A stretch of DNA of 64,000 bases from an uncultured Alcaligenaceae bacterium (GTDB lineage Bacteria; Pseudomonadota; Gammaproteobacteria; Burkholderiales; Burkholderiaceae_B): contig CALEQZ010000002.1 in the NCBI GenBank assembly GCA_937908115.1, positions 62,001 through 126,000 on the forward strand, written 5' to 3'. Each line of letters begins with the position of its first letter. Position 1 is the stretch's first letter. Of the stretch, positions 41,132 to 50,044 are shown piece by piece. The translations under genes were made by a program, and so were the position numbers. The notes beneath the pieces are model-generated. The model did no database searches and was not told where the DNA came from. It saw only the letters and a program-made list of their open reading frames with translations.

Positions 41132-41530
41132 TCATGCGGCGCGCCGCACGGCGCCCTTCCAGAAAGACATGGCATTGGCGAACCTGCCCACCGCTTCATC
41201 CACGGCCGTCGCGTCGCTGTCTGGGCGAACCATCTGTTGCAACCACAGTGCCTCCTCGGACGGATCGACTACGCAGGCCGACGGATGCCGGCTGAGCATG
41301 CCCGCGGCCTGCCTGCCGATCTCGGCCATGAAGTTCTCGCGCGCAGCGCCTGCCGGCGGCAGCGCGCACAGCCGCGCGCTGATCGCCATCCAGCCGTTTC
41401 GGGCCGGGCTCAGGTGGATCCGGTACTTGTCGTCGATGACCACGGTGGCGCGGCCATCGCCGCGCACCGCCTCCGGTATGCCGTGACGGGCCACGTACTG
41501 CGCGATCAGTGGATGGGTTGGAACGGACAT
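41132..41530 (-). CDS. bscW: BscW: small type III secretion-associated protein, CesT-like
   Basis: A 132-residue cytosolic-looking protein between bscU and bscC. It has no signal peptide and no lipobox, so it is not a YscW-type secretin pilotin despite the symbol used in Bordetella. The pattern of a short N-terminal helix, beta-strands (ATVVIDDKYRIHLSPARNGWMAISARLCAL) and helices resembles CesT-like class I chaperones. The symbol follows gene order in the Bordetella bsc locus. The client is unknown. Confidence 0.72.
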   Translation of the reverse strand: MSVPTHPLIAQYVARHGIPEAVRGDGRATVVIDDKYRIHLSPARNGWMAISARLCALPPAGAARENFMAEIGRQAAGMLSRHPSACVVDPSEEALWLQQMVRPDSDATAVDEAVGRFANAMSFWKGAVRRAA

Positions 41531-41534
41531 GGTT

Positions 41535-42587
41535 CTACTCCTGGAATTCTCCGGCCAGCTTGCGCACCAGCCGCAGCACCTCGGCCACAGGCTCGATAAG
41601 TTCGGCAGGTATGTATTGGTCCACCTGGGCGTCGGCCATCAGCGCCCGCGCCAGCGGGATGTTCTGCATGACGGGCACGCCGGCCTCGCGGGCCGCGCGC
41701 ATCATTTCCTCTGCCAGCGCCCCCTCGCCTTTGGCGAGCACCACCGGCAGCGGCGTTTCGTCCGGCTCGTAGTACAGGGCGATGGCTAGGTGGGTGGGGT
41801 TGGTAATGACGACCGAGGCCTTGCGCGCGCTGCCGATCGCACCCTGCATGACCATTTCCTGGTGCAGGTGCTTGCGCTTGCTCTTGATGTGGGGGTCGCC
41901 CTCCATCTCCTTGAACTCCTGCTTGACTTCCTCTTTGCTCATCATCAGCTGCTTGCGATGCTGCATGCGCTGCCAAACGAAGTCGGCCAGGGAAATCACG
42001 ACATAGGCCACTGCGACATGAACGATGAGCGTGCGCAGCATGCCCCCCACCCCGGATTGCAATCCAGCCAGGCCGCTGTGCGGCACGGACATGAGCTCGG
42101 GCAGCGCATCGCGCACCACCAACGTCACCAGCACCGACAGGAAGGCGATCTTGATGGCCGACTTGAGGAACTCGACGAGATTGCGCTTGGAAAAGATGTT
42201 CTTGAGGTTATTGGCCGGGTTGAGCTTCTTGCCGGAGGGGATGAGTTTCTTGAAGGCGAGCACGAGGCCCACCTGCAGGAATTCACCGAACATGCCTATG
42301 CCAAGCACGATGAGCACGAAAGGCAGGACGAGGCTGACCGCCTCGCGCAGCGCCGCGTCCAGCACCGTCTTGAGCGCCGCGTCGAAGGGCTGGCTGGCCA
42401 ATGTCGACGGCACCAGCACCAGCCGGCCGAGTGACTCGATGATCCCACCTGCATTGCCCAGCATGTAGCCAAACAGCGCCAGGATAAGCAGCGTCTGCGT
42501 GAAATCCTTGCTGTGGGCGACCTCGCCCTTTTCGCGCGCCTCCCGCAGCCGCTTGGGAGTGGGCTGTTCTGTCTTTTCGCCACTCAC
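41535..42587 (-). CDS. bscU: BscU: export gate protein with autocleavage switch (SctU)
   Basis: About 350 residues. Four membrane segments in the first 220 residues are followed by a cytoplasmic domain with the autoproteolysis motif NPTH (about residue 263, in VVITNPTHLAIALYY). SctU cleavage between Asn and Pro switches substrate class from needle to translocators. The start is set at a GTG (42587) with GGAGG 5 bases upstream and a GTGA overlap with the bscT stop; an ATG 12 bases earlier is less favourable. Confidence 0.93.
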   Translation of the reverse strand: MSGEKTEQPTPKRLREAREKGEVAHSKDFTQTLLILALFGYMLGNAGGIIESLGRLVLVPSTLASQPFDAALKTVLDAALREAVSLVLPFVLIVLGIGMFGEFLQVGLVLAFKKLIPSGKKLNPANNLKNIFSKRNLVEFLKSAIKIAFLSVLVTLVVRDALPELMSVPHSGLAGLQSGVGGMLRTLIVHVAVAYVVISLADFVWQRMQHRKQLMMSKEEVKQEFKEMEGDPHIKSKRKHLHQEMVMQGAIGSARKASVVITNPTHLAIALYYEPDETPLPVVLAKGEGALAEEMMRAAREAGVPVMQNIPLARALMADAQVDQYIPAELIEPVAEVLRLVRKLAGEFQE

Positions 42588-43384
42588 GGCTGCCTCCATT
42601 GGCCGTCAAGGAAAGGCAGGATGCCCGGCAGGCCGCGCACGGTCTCGCCGGCATAATCGAAAAGCGTGCTCATGTACAGCACGAGTACGAGCATCGCCAG
42701 GCCGCTCTTGATGGGCAGTGCCAGGAAAAACACCTGCAGCTGCGGCGCGAAGCGGCTGACCAAGGCCAGCCCGAGCTCGGCGAGGAACATCGCCACGACA
42801 GCCGGCGCCGCAAACAGCAGGACCATGCGCGCGAACCGGCTGAGCTGGTCAAGCATCAGCGGCGCGTTGTCCAGGTGCAATGCGGGCGCCCAATCCCAAA
42901 GGCTCCAAAGCCGGAAACTGTCGTACAGGATGGTCAACATCAGGCTGAAACCGCCGCTGACCATGAAGAACACCATGAACGCCTGGTTGAACAGGATGCC
43001 CAGCGGCGAGGAGTCGTTGCCCGTCAGGGGATTGATCGTGGCGCCCAGGCTGGCCCCACGCTGGTTATCGACAACGAAACCCACGGCCTCGAAAATCCAG
43101 AACGGGATCGCCATCATGAATCCGAGCGCCAGCCCGACGAAGACTTCCTTGGCCACCAGCAGCAGTAAGTCGACCATGCCGAGGTCGACCTGCGCATAGC
43201 GTGGCGCCAGCATGGGCACCAGCACCAATCCGATCGCTGCGCACACTGCATAACGCAGCATCCCGGGCAGCACTTGGCGGTTGAACAGCGGCAGCATGGC
43301 GCACATGGCCAGGATGCGCGGCTGCGACAAGGCGAGCGAGCCCAAGAACACATTGGTTTCCGCGTACGCCGCGCCCCCGGTCAT
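42584..43384 (-). CDS. bscT: BscT: export gate membrane protein (SctT)
   Basis: A 266-residue inner-membrane protein with about six hydrophobic helices. SctT-family landmarks are LALSQPRILAMCAMLPLF at the start and FWIFEAVGFVVDNQRGASLGATINPLTGNDSSPLGILFNQAF in the middle. It belongs to the R-S-T export core. The start at 43384 follows a GGAGAGGG element; an upstream in-frame Met at 43456 lies inside bscS. Confidence 0.94.
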   Translation of the reverse strand: MTGGAAYAETNVFLGSLALSQPRILAMCAMLPLFNRQVLPGMLRYAVCAAIGLVLVPMLAPRYAQVDLGMVDLLLLVAKEVFVGLALGFMMAIPFWIFEAVGFVVDNQRGASLGATINPLTGNDSSPLGILFNQAFMVFFMVSGGFSLMLTILYDSFRLWSLWDWAPALHLDNAPLMLDQLSRFARMVLLFAAPAVVAMFLAELGLALVSRFAPQLQVFFLALPIKSGLAMLVLVLYMSTLFDYAGETVRGLPGILPFLDGQWRQP

Positions 43385-43397
43385 GCTTGCCCTCTCC

Positions 43398-43664
43398 TCA
43401 CCGTATCTTGTGGAAAAGCTCAAACACCGAAATGGCGTAGTTGTAGAGCTCGCCACTGATCCAGCGCGCGGTCAGTAGCAGCGTGGCGAACACCGCGATG
43501 AGCTTGACCGCGAACGACAGCGTCTGTTCCTGTATTTGCGTCAGCGCCTGGAATAGCGAAAATAGCGTGCCAACGATGGCCGCCACGGCGATCGGCGGCA
43601 ACGACAACCACAGCGTCAGGTACAAGGCCTGGGTCATGAAAGAGACGATGTCGACGGTTTCCAT
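43398..43664 (-). CDS. bscS: BscS: export gate membrane protein (SctS)
   Basis: An 88-residue protein with two membrane helices (TLWLSLPPIAVAAIVGTLFSLFQALTQIQEQTLSFAVKLIAVFATLLL) and the conserved TQIQEQTLSF loop of the SctS/FliQ family. The start at 43664 has GAGG 6 bases upstream. The length is exactly that of the family. Confidence 0.95.
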   Translation of the reverse strand: METVDIVSFMTQALYLTLWLSLPPIAVAAIVGTLFSLFQALTQIQEQTLSFAVKLIAVFATLLLTARWISGELYNYAISVFELFHKIR

Positions 43665-43672
43665 GCGTCGCC

Positions 43673-44350
43673 TCAAGCGTAGGAAAGCACCAGGCCCTGG
43701 ATCAGGCGCGTCCAGCCGTCGACCATGACGAACAGGAAGAGCTTCAGCGGCATGGAAATCGTCACCGGGGAAACCATCATCATGCCCATGGCCAGCAGGA
43801 TGTTCGACACGATGAGGTCGATGATCACGAATGGCAGGTAGAGCAGGAAGCCGATTTGGAATGCCGCCGTCAGCTCTGACACCAGGAAGGCGGGCACGAG
43901 CACGAGCCAGTCTTGCTCGCGCAGCTCACTGGCCTGCGATTCCCCCCACAGGACGCGGGCGGTACGCACGAAGAAATCGCGCTGCTCGGGCTTGCTGTTT
44001 TTCAGCATGAAGGCGCGCAGCGGCTCGCCCGCGCGCGCCACGGCATCGAGCATGGCCCCGACCCTGTCCGGCGCCTGGCCGGGCACGGCCGCAGCCGGCT
44101 GCTCGCGCGCGGCGCGCAGCTCCTTGCCGGCCTGCAGCACCACCGGTCCCATCACGTAGGCGGACAGGATGAGCGCCAGACCGTACAGGGCCATGTTGGG
44201 CGGTACCTGCTGCACGCCCAGTGCATTGCGTACCAGGGCAAACACCACGGCCAGCTTCAGGAAGGACGTGGTCATTACCGCCGCCAGCGGCAGCAGCGCC
44301 AGGATGGCCAGCCCAATGGCAAGGCTGATGGGGTCGAAATCACCGCTCAT
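43673..44350 (-). CDS. bscR: BscR: export gate membrane protein (SctR)
   Basis: A 225-residue SctR/FliP-family protein: LAILALLPLAAVMTTSFLKLAVVFALVRNALGVQQVPPNMALYGLALILS near the N-terminus and LLYLPFVIIDLIVSNILLAMGMMMVSPVTISMPLKLFLFVMVDGW near the C-terminus. It forms the export channel with SctS and SctT. It overlaps bscQ by 4 bases (ATGA). Confidence 0.95.
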   Translation of the reverse strand: MSGDFDPISLAIGLAILALLPLAAVMTTSFLKLAVVFALVRNALGVQQVPPNMALYGLALILSAYVMGPVVLQAGKELRAAREQPAAAVPGQAPDRVGAMLDAVARAGEPLRAFMLKNSKPEQRDFFVRTARVLWGESQASELREQDWLVLVPAFLVSELTAAFQIGFLLYLPFVIIDLIVSNILLAMGMMMVSPVTISMPLKLFLFVMVDGWTRLIQGLVLSYA

Positions 44351-45420
44351 GCCTTGCCTTTGCCTAGCGTCCGCACGCGAACGCCTATGCGCCCATCCAC
44401 TTCGACGAGCTCGCCGGCGCCGATCAGCGCGCCGTTGGCGCGGATCATCACCGGCCCGTCGGCCAGCGGCCTTTGCAGGTCGAAGACGACCCCGGGTTGC
44501 AGTTGGCGCAGCTCGGCCAGCGGCATCGTTCGTTCGCCCAAGTCGAAAGTCAGGCGTACCGGGACGGCATCGACGTCCAACGGTTCTCCATCCGGAGTGC
44601 CCTCATCGGGGGAAGGATTCTCAGTCATGAGGCGGGTCCAGCCTTGAGTCACGAGATAAGAAGATTGCTCGGCGCGCACGCGCAGCCCCTGCCCTTGCGG
44701 GATGGCCAGCCACAGCTCGCCCTGCGGGCCGACGAGATATTCGTCCAGGAGGATGACGTCGCCGCTGACCAACGTGGCCAGCTCGTCCGCCGGCAGCCGC
44801 GCTGCGCCCACTTCGGCGCGCAAGCGTATCGGCAACGCATCCTCGTCGATGGCACCGCCAGCCGGCCGGGCCGCGGCAAGCAGCCCAGCCAGCAGCATCA
44901 AGCCCAGGTCGTCGGCCTCCAACACCGCCAGCACCGTGTGGCCGTTGGCCTGCGCCCGCGCGGTCAATGTCCACGCATGCGGCAGCGGTTGGTCGCTCGG
45001 TTGGCCGCGCACGAGTAACGGCCCGCCGGAAGCGGCTGGCCCGAGCGCGGCGAGCGCCTCGGCAAGCAGGGTTTCCAAAGCGGCGGCGGCAAGGGGCTCG
45101 GGCAGATCGCCCGGTTCGAGCCCAGGTACGCGCGCATTGGCCCAAGCCGTCAGCGCGCCGGCAGGCAAATGCAGGCGCAGCGCGGCACCGGACCATTCCA
45201 ACTCCACGCCATGTGAGGCCGCCTGGCGCAAGGCCGGTGGTACGCCTGCGGCAAGACTGACGCGCCAGGCGCCGGGTTCGGCGTCGACGCCGTCGAGCGG
45301 CGGCAGCGTCACGGCGACGTCCGCACCGTGCGTGGCGATCAACGACAGCGCCTGCGCCTGGTTTGCCGTCAGGCGGGGCAGGGTCGCGGGCAGCGCCATG
45401 GCGAAATTCAATGCATCCAT
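44347..45420 (-). CDS. bscQ: BscQ: cytoplasmic C-ring (sorting platform) component (SctQ)
   Basis: A 357-residue protein with a divergent, Ala/Leu-rich N-terminal region and a conserved C-terminal SpoA domain (VPVRLTFDLGERTMPLAELRQLQPGVVFDLQRPL, then VMIRANGALIGAGELVEVDGRIGVRVRTL). In other systems an internal start also makes a short SpoA protein; an internal Met (TRLMTENPSPDEG, about residue 260) would allow that. It lies between bscP and bscR as in Yersinia. Confidence 0.93.
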   Translation of the reverse strand: MDALNFAMALPATLPRLTANQAQALSLIATHGADVAVTLPPLDGVDAEPGAWRVSLAAGVPPALRQAASHGVELEWSGAALRLHLPAGALTAWANARVPGLEPGDLPEPLAAAALETLLAEALAALGPAASGGPLLVRGQPSDQPLPHAWTLTARAQANGHTVLAVLEADDLGLMLLAGLLAAARPAGGAIDEDALPIRLRAEVGAARLPADELATLVSGDVILLDEYLVGPQGELWLAIPQGQGLRVRAEQSSYLVTQGWTRLMTENPSPDEGTPDGEPLDVDAVPVRLTFDLGERTMPLAELRQLQPGVVFDLQRPLADGPVMIRANGALIGAGELVEVDGRIGVRVRTLGKGKA

Positions 45421-45433
45421 GAAACGGTCTTTG

Positions 45434-46018
45434 TCATGCGGCGGCTGCCGCCTCGAACAGGCAGGGGTCTTCGGGATCGTCGGTGCTCACCCGCACCAGG
45501 ACCGCCCGCGCGAGCGAGCGGGCGAGTTCCCCAGCAAGGGTTTGCGCGCATGCATTGAGCTTTTCGCGCGAGGCTTCGCTGGCACAGACGAAGGCCGCCA
45601 CCAGCCGGCCCTCGTCCTCGTAGACGGAAACCGTCACCCCGGGCAGCACGTCATCCTTCAAGTCGATGCGGACCTCGCGCCGGCCGCTGCTTCCGTCGCC
45701 CACGAGCATGCGGTCGGCGGCCTGCGCCAGCTCTCCGACCAATCCGTCGGGCGCGGCCGCCTGGCCCGACGACCCGGAAACGGGACCGGCCGGTGCGCCG
45801 AACAGCGCGAACGGGCGTGGCGTCTCGACAGCGGCGGCCGCCTGGCCAGTGCCATCGTCACGGGATTGCGGCTGGCCGCCGGCCAGCGCCCGCTCGAATG
45901 CCCTGCGCTCGGCGTCGGACGCTTCGCGCCGTGCGCCCCCCGCGCCAGGCTGCCCCAGGTCCGGCATGCCTTGCGCAATGGACGTATCCAGCGAAATGCG
46001 ACGGTCGATCGCGCTCAT
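45434..46018 (-). CDS. bscP: BscP: type III secretion needle-length/ruler-type protein (SctP)
   Basis: A 194-residue protein, low in conservation, with a Pro/Gly/Ala-rich first half and a structured C-terminal half (REVRIDLKDDVLPGVTVSVYEDEGRLVAAFVCASEASREKLNA). That half has the length and position of the substrate-specificity switch domain of SctP proteins. It overlaps bscO by 4 bases and lies between bscO and bscQ, the conserved position of SctP. At 194 residues it is short for a ruler, which would imply a short needle. Confidence 0.8.
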   Translation of the reverse strand: MSAIDRRISLDTSIAQGMPDLGQPGAGGARREASDAERRAFERALAGGQPQSRDDGTGQAAAAVETPRPFALFGAPAGPVSGSSGQAAAPDGLVGELAQAADRMLVGDGSSGRREVRIDLKDDVLPGVTVSVYEDEGRLVAAFVCASEASREKLNACAQTLAGELARSLARAVLVRVSTDDPEDPCLFEAAAAA

Positions 46019-46521
46019 GACGGCTCATACTCCTCGTGCACTTCCCAGTCCTCACGGTCGCGCGCGACCGACGCGGCTTCTTCCATCTCGAGGTCTTCCT
46101 TGCGCTCGAGCTCCCGCATGTACTCCGCAAAGTGCAAGCGGGCCAGCTCTACGAACTTCTCGACCATCCGGGTGGCTTGGCGATGTTCGTCGCGGCGCTG
46201 CTGCAATGCCTCGGCTTCGCGGCGCACCCGCTCGGCCGCCTCCTCGATGCGCACCTGGCGCTCACGCTCGCCGGCTCGCAGCGCGGCCACGCCCTCGATG
46301 ACCGCCTCGATGTCGCGCACGCGCACCACCCTGCTGCACAGGTCGCCATACATCTCTAGTTCTCGGCGCCGCGCCCATTCGCGAAAGCTGGCCAGCTGCT
46401 CGCACGCGTCCTGGTGGGCGCGCTCGGCTTCGGCGTGGGCGTTGCGCTGCTTGGATACGGCCATTTCCGCCTGGCTTTCGCGAAACCGCTTAATGGCCAG
46501 CAATTCGTCGAAAACGCTCAT
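46015..46521 (-). CDS. bscO: BscO: ATPase central stalk (SctO)
   Basis: A 168-residue, highly charged alpha-helical protein with extended coiled coil (LLAIKRFRESQAEMAVSKQ, RERQVRIEEAAERVRREAEALQQRRDEHRQATRMVEKFVELARLHFAEYMRELERKED). SctO/FliJ proteins sit in the centre of the ATPase ring. The start is taken as the ATG at 46521, with GGAG some 10 bases upstream; the in-frame extension to 46578 is Arg-rich and unlikely. A 66-base gap separates it from bscN. Confidence 0.85.
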   Translation of the reverse strand: MSVFDELLAIKRFRESQAEMAVSKQRNAHAEAERAHQDACEQLASFREWARRRELEMYGDLCSRVVRVRDIEAVIEGVAALRAGERERQVRIEEAAERVRREAEALQQRRDEHRQATRMVEKFVELARLHFAEYMRELERKEDLEMEEAASVARDREDWEVHEEYEPS

Positions 46522-46587
46522 GGCCAGCCGACTCCAATGGGAAGCGCGGCGACATCGGCGAACGGGCGCACGCGGCATGCAGTCATC

Positions 46588-47919
46588 TCATCGACCTCCC
46601 ACGATGGCGGCCATGCGATCGAGCGTTTCGGAAAGCGAGCTGCGCTCGTCGGTACGCTGGCGCAGGAACTGGTTGATGGCGTCGATCTTGTCGATCGCCT
46701 CGTCCGTGACCGGGTCGCCGCCGCGCTTGTATTCGCCGATCTTGACCAGCAGCTCGACCTCCTGGTACTTGGCCATCAGCTCGCGGATGCGCCCGGCCAT
46801 CTTCTTGTGCTCGGGTGTGACCACCGCGTTCATGACGCGGCTGGCTGATGCCAGCACGTCGATGGCCGGGTAGTGATTGGCTGCGCCCAGCTTGCGCGAC
46901 AGGACGATATGGCCGTCGAGGATAGAACGCGTTTCGTCCGCGATGGGCTCGGTCATGTCATCGCCTTCGACCAGCACCGTATAGAGCGCGGTGATCGAGC
47001 CATGCTGGTTCATGCCCACCCGCTCCATCAGCTTGGGCAAGGTGGCGAACACCGACGGCGGATAGCCGCGCCGCGTCGGCGGCTCGCCCGCGGCCAGGCC
47101 GATCTCCCGCTGCGCGCGCGCGAAGCGCGTGACCGAATCCATCAGGAACAGCACGCGCTTGCCCTGGTCCCGGAAGTACTCGGCAATGGCGGTGGCGACG
47201 TAGGCCGCCTTGGCGCGCTCCATCGACGATTTGTCGCTGGTCGCACAGACGATCACGCTTTTCCTGCGTCCCTCGGGCCCCAGCTCGTGCTCCAGGAACT
47301 CGCGCACCTCCCGGCCGCGCTCGCCGATCAGCGCCACCACGGTCACGTCCACGTCGGCACCCTTGACCAGCATGCCCATCAGCGTGGACTTGCCGCCGCC
47401 GGCCGCGGCGAAGATGCCCATGCGCTGGCCCTCGCCGCAGGTAAGCATCCCGTCCAGGGCGCGCACGCCCAGTTCCAATGGCCTATCGATGATGCGGCGG
47501 GTCAGAGGATCGGGTGCCTCGGCGAAGACGGGGTAGAACTTATTGGCCTCCAGCGGGCCGCGCTCGGCTTCGTCCAAGGGCCGGCCCAGCCCGTCGAGCA
47601 CGCGGCCGAGCAGCCCCGCGCCCACCGGGACCATGTGTGCCCGACCGGTGGGTATGACCTCGGTGGCCGAGGAGATCCCGTACATGTCCCCCAGCGGCGT
47701 CAACAGCGCCGCGTCGCGGGCAAAGCCCACGACTTCGGCTTTCATTTCGAAATCTTCGCCCGGGTTGCGCAGTATGCAGACTTCGCCCACCTTCACGGCG
47801 GGCACGACCGCCTTGATGATGGTGCCGATGACCTGCGTGACGCGCCCCTTGATCCGCAGGGTAGGCGTGTCCTGCAAAGCCATCTCCATCATTTCGGTGA
47901 TGTAGTCGAACTGGCGCAT
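46588..47919 (-). CDS. bscN: BscN: type III secretion ATPase (SctN)
   Basis: A 443-residue ATPase of the FliI/SctN family. Walker A is IFAAAGGGKSTLMGMLV, Walker B is KRVLFLMDSVTRFARAQREI, and AGEPPTRRGYPPSVFATLP is a family signature. It powers unfolding and chaperone release at the export gate. Length and motifs are complete. The bscL gene lies 15 bases upstream on the same strand. Confidence 0.97.
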   Translation of the reverse strand: MRQFDYITEMMEMALQDTPTLRIKGRVTQVIGTIIKAVVPAVKVGEVCILRNPGEDFEMKAEVVGFARDAALLTPLGDMYGISSATEVIPTGRAHMVPVGAGLLGRVLDGLGRPLDEAERGPLEANKFYPVFAEAPDPLTRRIIDRPLELGVRALDGMLTCGEGQRMGIFAAAGGGKSTLMGMLVKGADVDVTVVALIGERGREVREFLEHELGPEGRRKSVIVCATSDKSSMERAKAAYVATAIAEYFRDQGKRVLFLMDSVTRFARAQREIGLAAGEPPTRRGYPPSVFATLPKLMERVGMNQHGSITALYTVLVEGDDMTEPIADETRSILDGHIVLSRKLGAANHYPAIDVLASASRVMNAVVTPEHKKMAGRIRELMAKYQEVELLVKIGEYKRGGDPVTDEAIDKIDAINQFLRQRTDERSSLSETLDRMAAIVGGR

Positions 47920-47934
47920 GGTGCCGTCTCCGCG

Positions 47935-48573
47935 CTAGATCCGGCTGCCCAAGGTGCGCTGGAACGCGCTACGCAGGGCTTCGATCTGCCCTTCGAGGCT
48001 GGCCTCGACCATGCCGATCTCGCTTTCCAGGATGCAGGCGCCGCGCGCCAGCCGGGAATCCGGCACCAGGTCCAGGTAACCAACGCCCGGATAGGCGGCA
48101 AGGATGTCGTTGATGCGCTCACGCACGACCTCGATCTCGTCCGGATGCAGGCGCAAGGTCATCTGCTTCTGGTTGCGCACCACCGCCAGCGCGTTGCGCA
48201 CGACGACCATGACTTTCTCCCGGTCGTCAAAGCCGTCGACCACCTTGCGCACGGCGGCCATGACGAGATCGACGACTTCGTTTTCGACGCTGGCGAAGTA
48301 GTCCACCGTGCGGCCGACGGTTTCGATCATTTTTTCGGCCTGGTCTAGCAGGGCCTCCTGCTTGCCGTCTTCGTAGCCACGTCGACGTTCGGCCTCGAAG
48401 GCTTCCTGGGCGCCGGCGACGATGGCCTGGGCCTGTGCATGGGCGTTGTCCAGCAGCTGCTGCGCCTGCACCATCGTGGCGTAGTCGGCCGCACGCACCA
48501 CGCGCGCGGCAGGGTCGACGCTGGCAGCCAGCTTGCGCGGCGTCAGCGCATCGCGGGGAATGAGGAATGCCAT
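47935..48573 (-). CDS. bscL: BscL: ATPase stator (SctL)
   Basis: A 212-residue protein of the SctL/FliH family, which links the ATPase to the sorting platform and holds it inactive. A helical Ala/Gln/Glu-rich N-terminal half (QAQQLLDNAHAQAQAIVAGAQEAFEAERRRGYEDGKQEALLD) precedes a FliH-like C-terminal domain (VMVVVRNALAVVRNQKQMTLRLHPDEIEVVRE). Its start overlaps the end of bscK by 31 bases. Confidence 0.92.
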   Translation of the reverse strand: MAFLIPRDALTPRKLAASVDPAARVVRAADYATMVQAQQLLDNAHAQAQAIVAGAQEAFEAERRRGYEDGKQEALLDQAEKMIETVGRTVDYFASVENEVVDLVMAAVRKVVDGFDDREKVMVVVRNALAVVRNQKQMTLRLHPDEIEVVRERINDILAAYPGVGYLDLVPDSRLARGACILESEIGMVEASLEGQIEALRSAFQRTLGSRI

Positions 48574-49184
48574 GTCGGTTCGAGGTGTTGCAGTAAGCCC
48601 AGTCCCAGGGACAGCGCCGCCGGTGCATCGCAGGGCGCCTGCCCGGCGGGCTCGTCGGGCAACTTCAGTTCGGCACGCAGGGCGAGCTCCGGCCCGCCGC
48701 CATGCAAGGCCGCGCGCAGCGCCGCGCGCCCCAGCCTATCGATCGCCTCCACGGCGCCTGGTCCGGCCGGCAGGTCCAGCGCCGGCAGGCCCGGATGCAG
48801 CGAAGCGGCCGTGCGCCGGGCGAAATCCAGCACGTCGCTGCCCAGGGCGTCCGCCAGCGTTCGCACCTCGGCGCCGGCGATGATCCGGCGCAGCCGTGGT
48901 GCGCACAGCGTCGCGCCGGCATAACGCGCCACGCGCGCGAGCCGTTGCGGCGGCAGCAGCGCCAATGCCAGCTCGGGCCGATCCGGCTCGAGCACCGGCC
49001 GGTCGAGCAAGCCCAGCCGGCGCAGGATCTCGCGCGACCAGTGGCGATGCCAGGCCGGCTCGCAGCGTGGCGGAACGGGCCGGCCGGGCGCGCCATACTG
49101 GGCATGGCGGCTAGGATGCAGGGTGCGGCTTGGCAAGAAGTTGAACTCCAGCAACCGTGCGCCGAACAGCGCCGCAGCAGTCAT
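48543..49184 (-). CDS. bscK: BscK: sorting platform protein (SctK)
   Basis: A 213-residue protein with weak similarity to the SctK family: RTLHPSRHAQYGAPGR, REILRRLGLLDRPVL, LALALLPPQRLARVARYAGATLCAPRLRRIIAGAEVR. In injectisomes SctK connects the inner-membrane ring to SctQ pods. The assignment rests on these segments and on the conserved place between bscJ and bscL. It overlaps bscJ by 4 bases (ATGA). Confidence 0.87.
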   Translation of the reverse strand: MTAAALFGARLLEFNFLPSRTLHPSRHAQYGAPGRPVPPRCEPAWHRHWSREILRRLGLLDRPVLEPDRPELALALLPPQRLARVARYAGATLCAPRLRRIIAGAEVRTLADALGSDVLDFARRTAASLHPGLPALDLPAGPGAVEAIDRLGRAALRAALHGGGPELALRAELKLPDEPAGQAPCDAPAALSLGLGLLQHLEPTWHSSFPAMR

Positions 49185-50044
49185 GCCGCCCCCTCCTTGG
49201 GCCCGACTTCGGGTTCACGGCGTGGCAACACCGCCCTGACGCCCCCTGGCTGATTGCTTCGCCACAGCAAATAAGCCACTGCGCCGCCCAGCATCACGAT
49301 CAGTATGAGCAGCACACCGAACGTCACGACGATGGCAGTCGCAGAATCCCGATCGACGCGGAAACCCAGCACCGAAGCCAATGCCGGCGCAGCGCCGGAT
49401 GCGTCCGGTGAGCGCGGCTGGGCCGAAACCAGGGCGATCGAGACGCGATCCTCGCTCAATCCTGGGATGGCATGCGTGACAAGCTTGCGGATCTGCGGTT
49501 GCAGCGCGTCCAGGCTGTATCCCACCTGGTGCTTGATGAAAACGGCGGCGGTCGACGGCGTGGCCGACTCACCCACGCCACCGCGCTCGGGCAGCACCAC
49601 GTGCACCCGCGCGGCCAGCACGCCGTCCATCTGCGATAGCGTATTGGTCAGCTCCTGGGACAAGGCATAGATATAGCGGGCGCGCTCTTCCAGCGGCGAG
49701 GACACCAGACCCTCCTTGCGGAAGATTTGCCCCATGCCGTCGAAGCGCTCGCGCGGCAGCCCCATCGACCGCAATAGGTCGAGCGCGCGGGCCACCTGGG
49801 CGCCGTCGACGGCCACCGCCACGCCATCCTTGCCCGGGATCTTTTCGGCGCGTATGCCGGCGTCGAGCAGCACCGACAGGATTTCATTGGCCTCGCCCTC
49901 GCTGGCCGACGAATACAGCGTAACGTTGGAGCCGCAGGCGGCCAGGACGGACACCAGCAGCGCGGCGGCCACCGCGCGCAGGCTGCGCCGCCACGCTGCA
50001 GCCTTGGAATGCCGAAACGGCGTAAACAAAGAAAAGCACTGCAT
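49181..50044 (-). CDS. bscJ: BscJ: inner-membrane ring lipoprotein (SctJ)
   Basis: A 287-residue lipoprotein: N-terminal signal with lipobox VSVLAAC (Cys near residue 37), then LYSSASEGEANEILSVLLDAGIRAEK and the family segment YIYALSQELTNTLSQMDGVLAARVHVVLPER. A C-terminal membrane anchor lies at about 240-262. The start at 50044 shares a base with the bscI stop (TGATG). The N-terminal region before the hydrophobic core is longer than usual for a lipoprotein. Confidence 0.95.
   Translation of the reverse strand: MQCFSLFTPFRHSKAAAWRRSLRAVAAALLVSVLAACGSNVTLYSSASEGEANEILSVLLDAGIRAEKIPGKDGVAVAVDGAQVARALDLLRSMGLPRERFDGMGQIFRKEGLVSSPLEERARYIYALSQELTNTLSQMDGVLAARVHVVLPERGGVGESATPSTAAVFIKHQVGYSLDALQPQIRKLVTHAIPGLSEDRVSIALVSAQPRSPDASGAAPALASVLGFRVDRDSATAIVVTFGVLLILIVMLGGAVAYLLWRSNQPGGVRAVLPRREPEVGPKEGAA

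Noticed and set aside
46873..48348. Plus-strand 491-codon frame opposite bscN and bscL
   Set aside because: His/Gln/Arg-rich antisense of conserved secretion genes; no domain or start signal.
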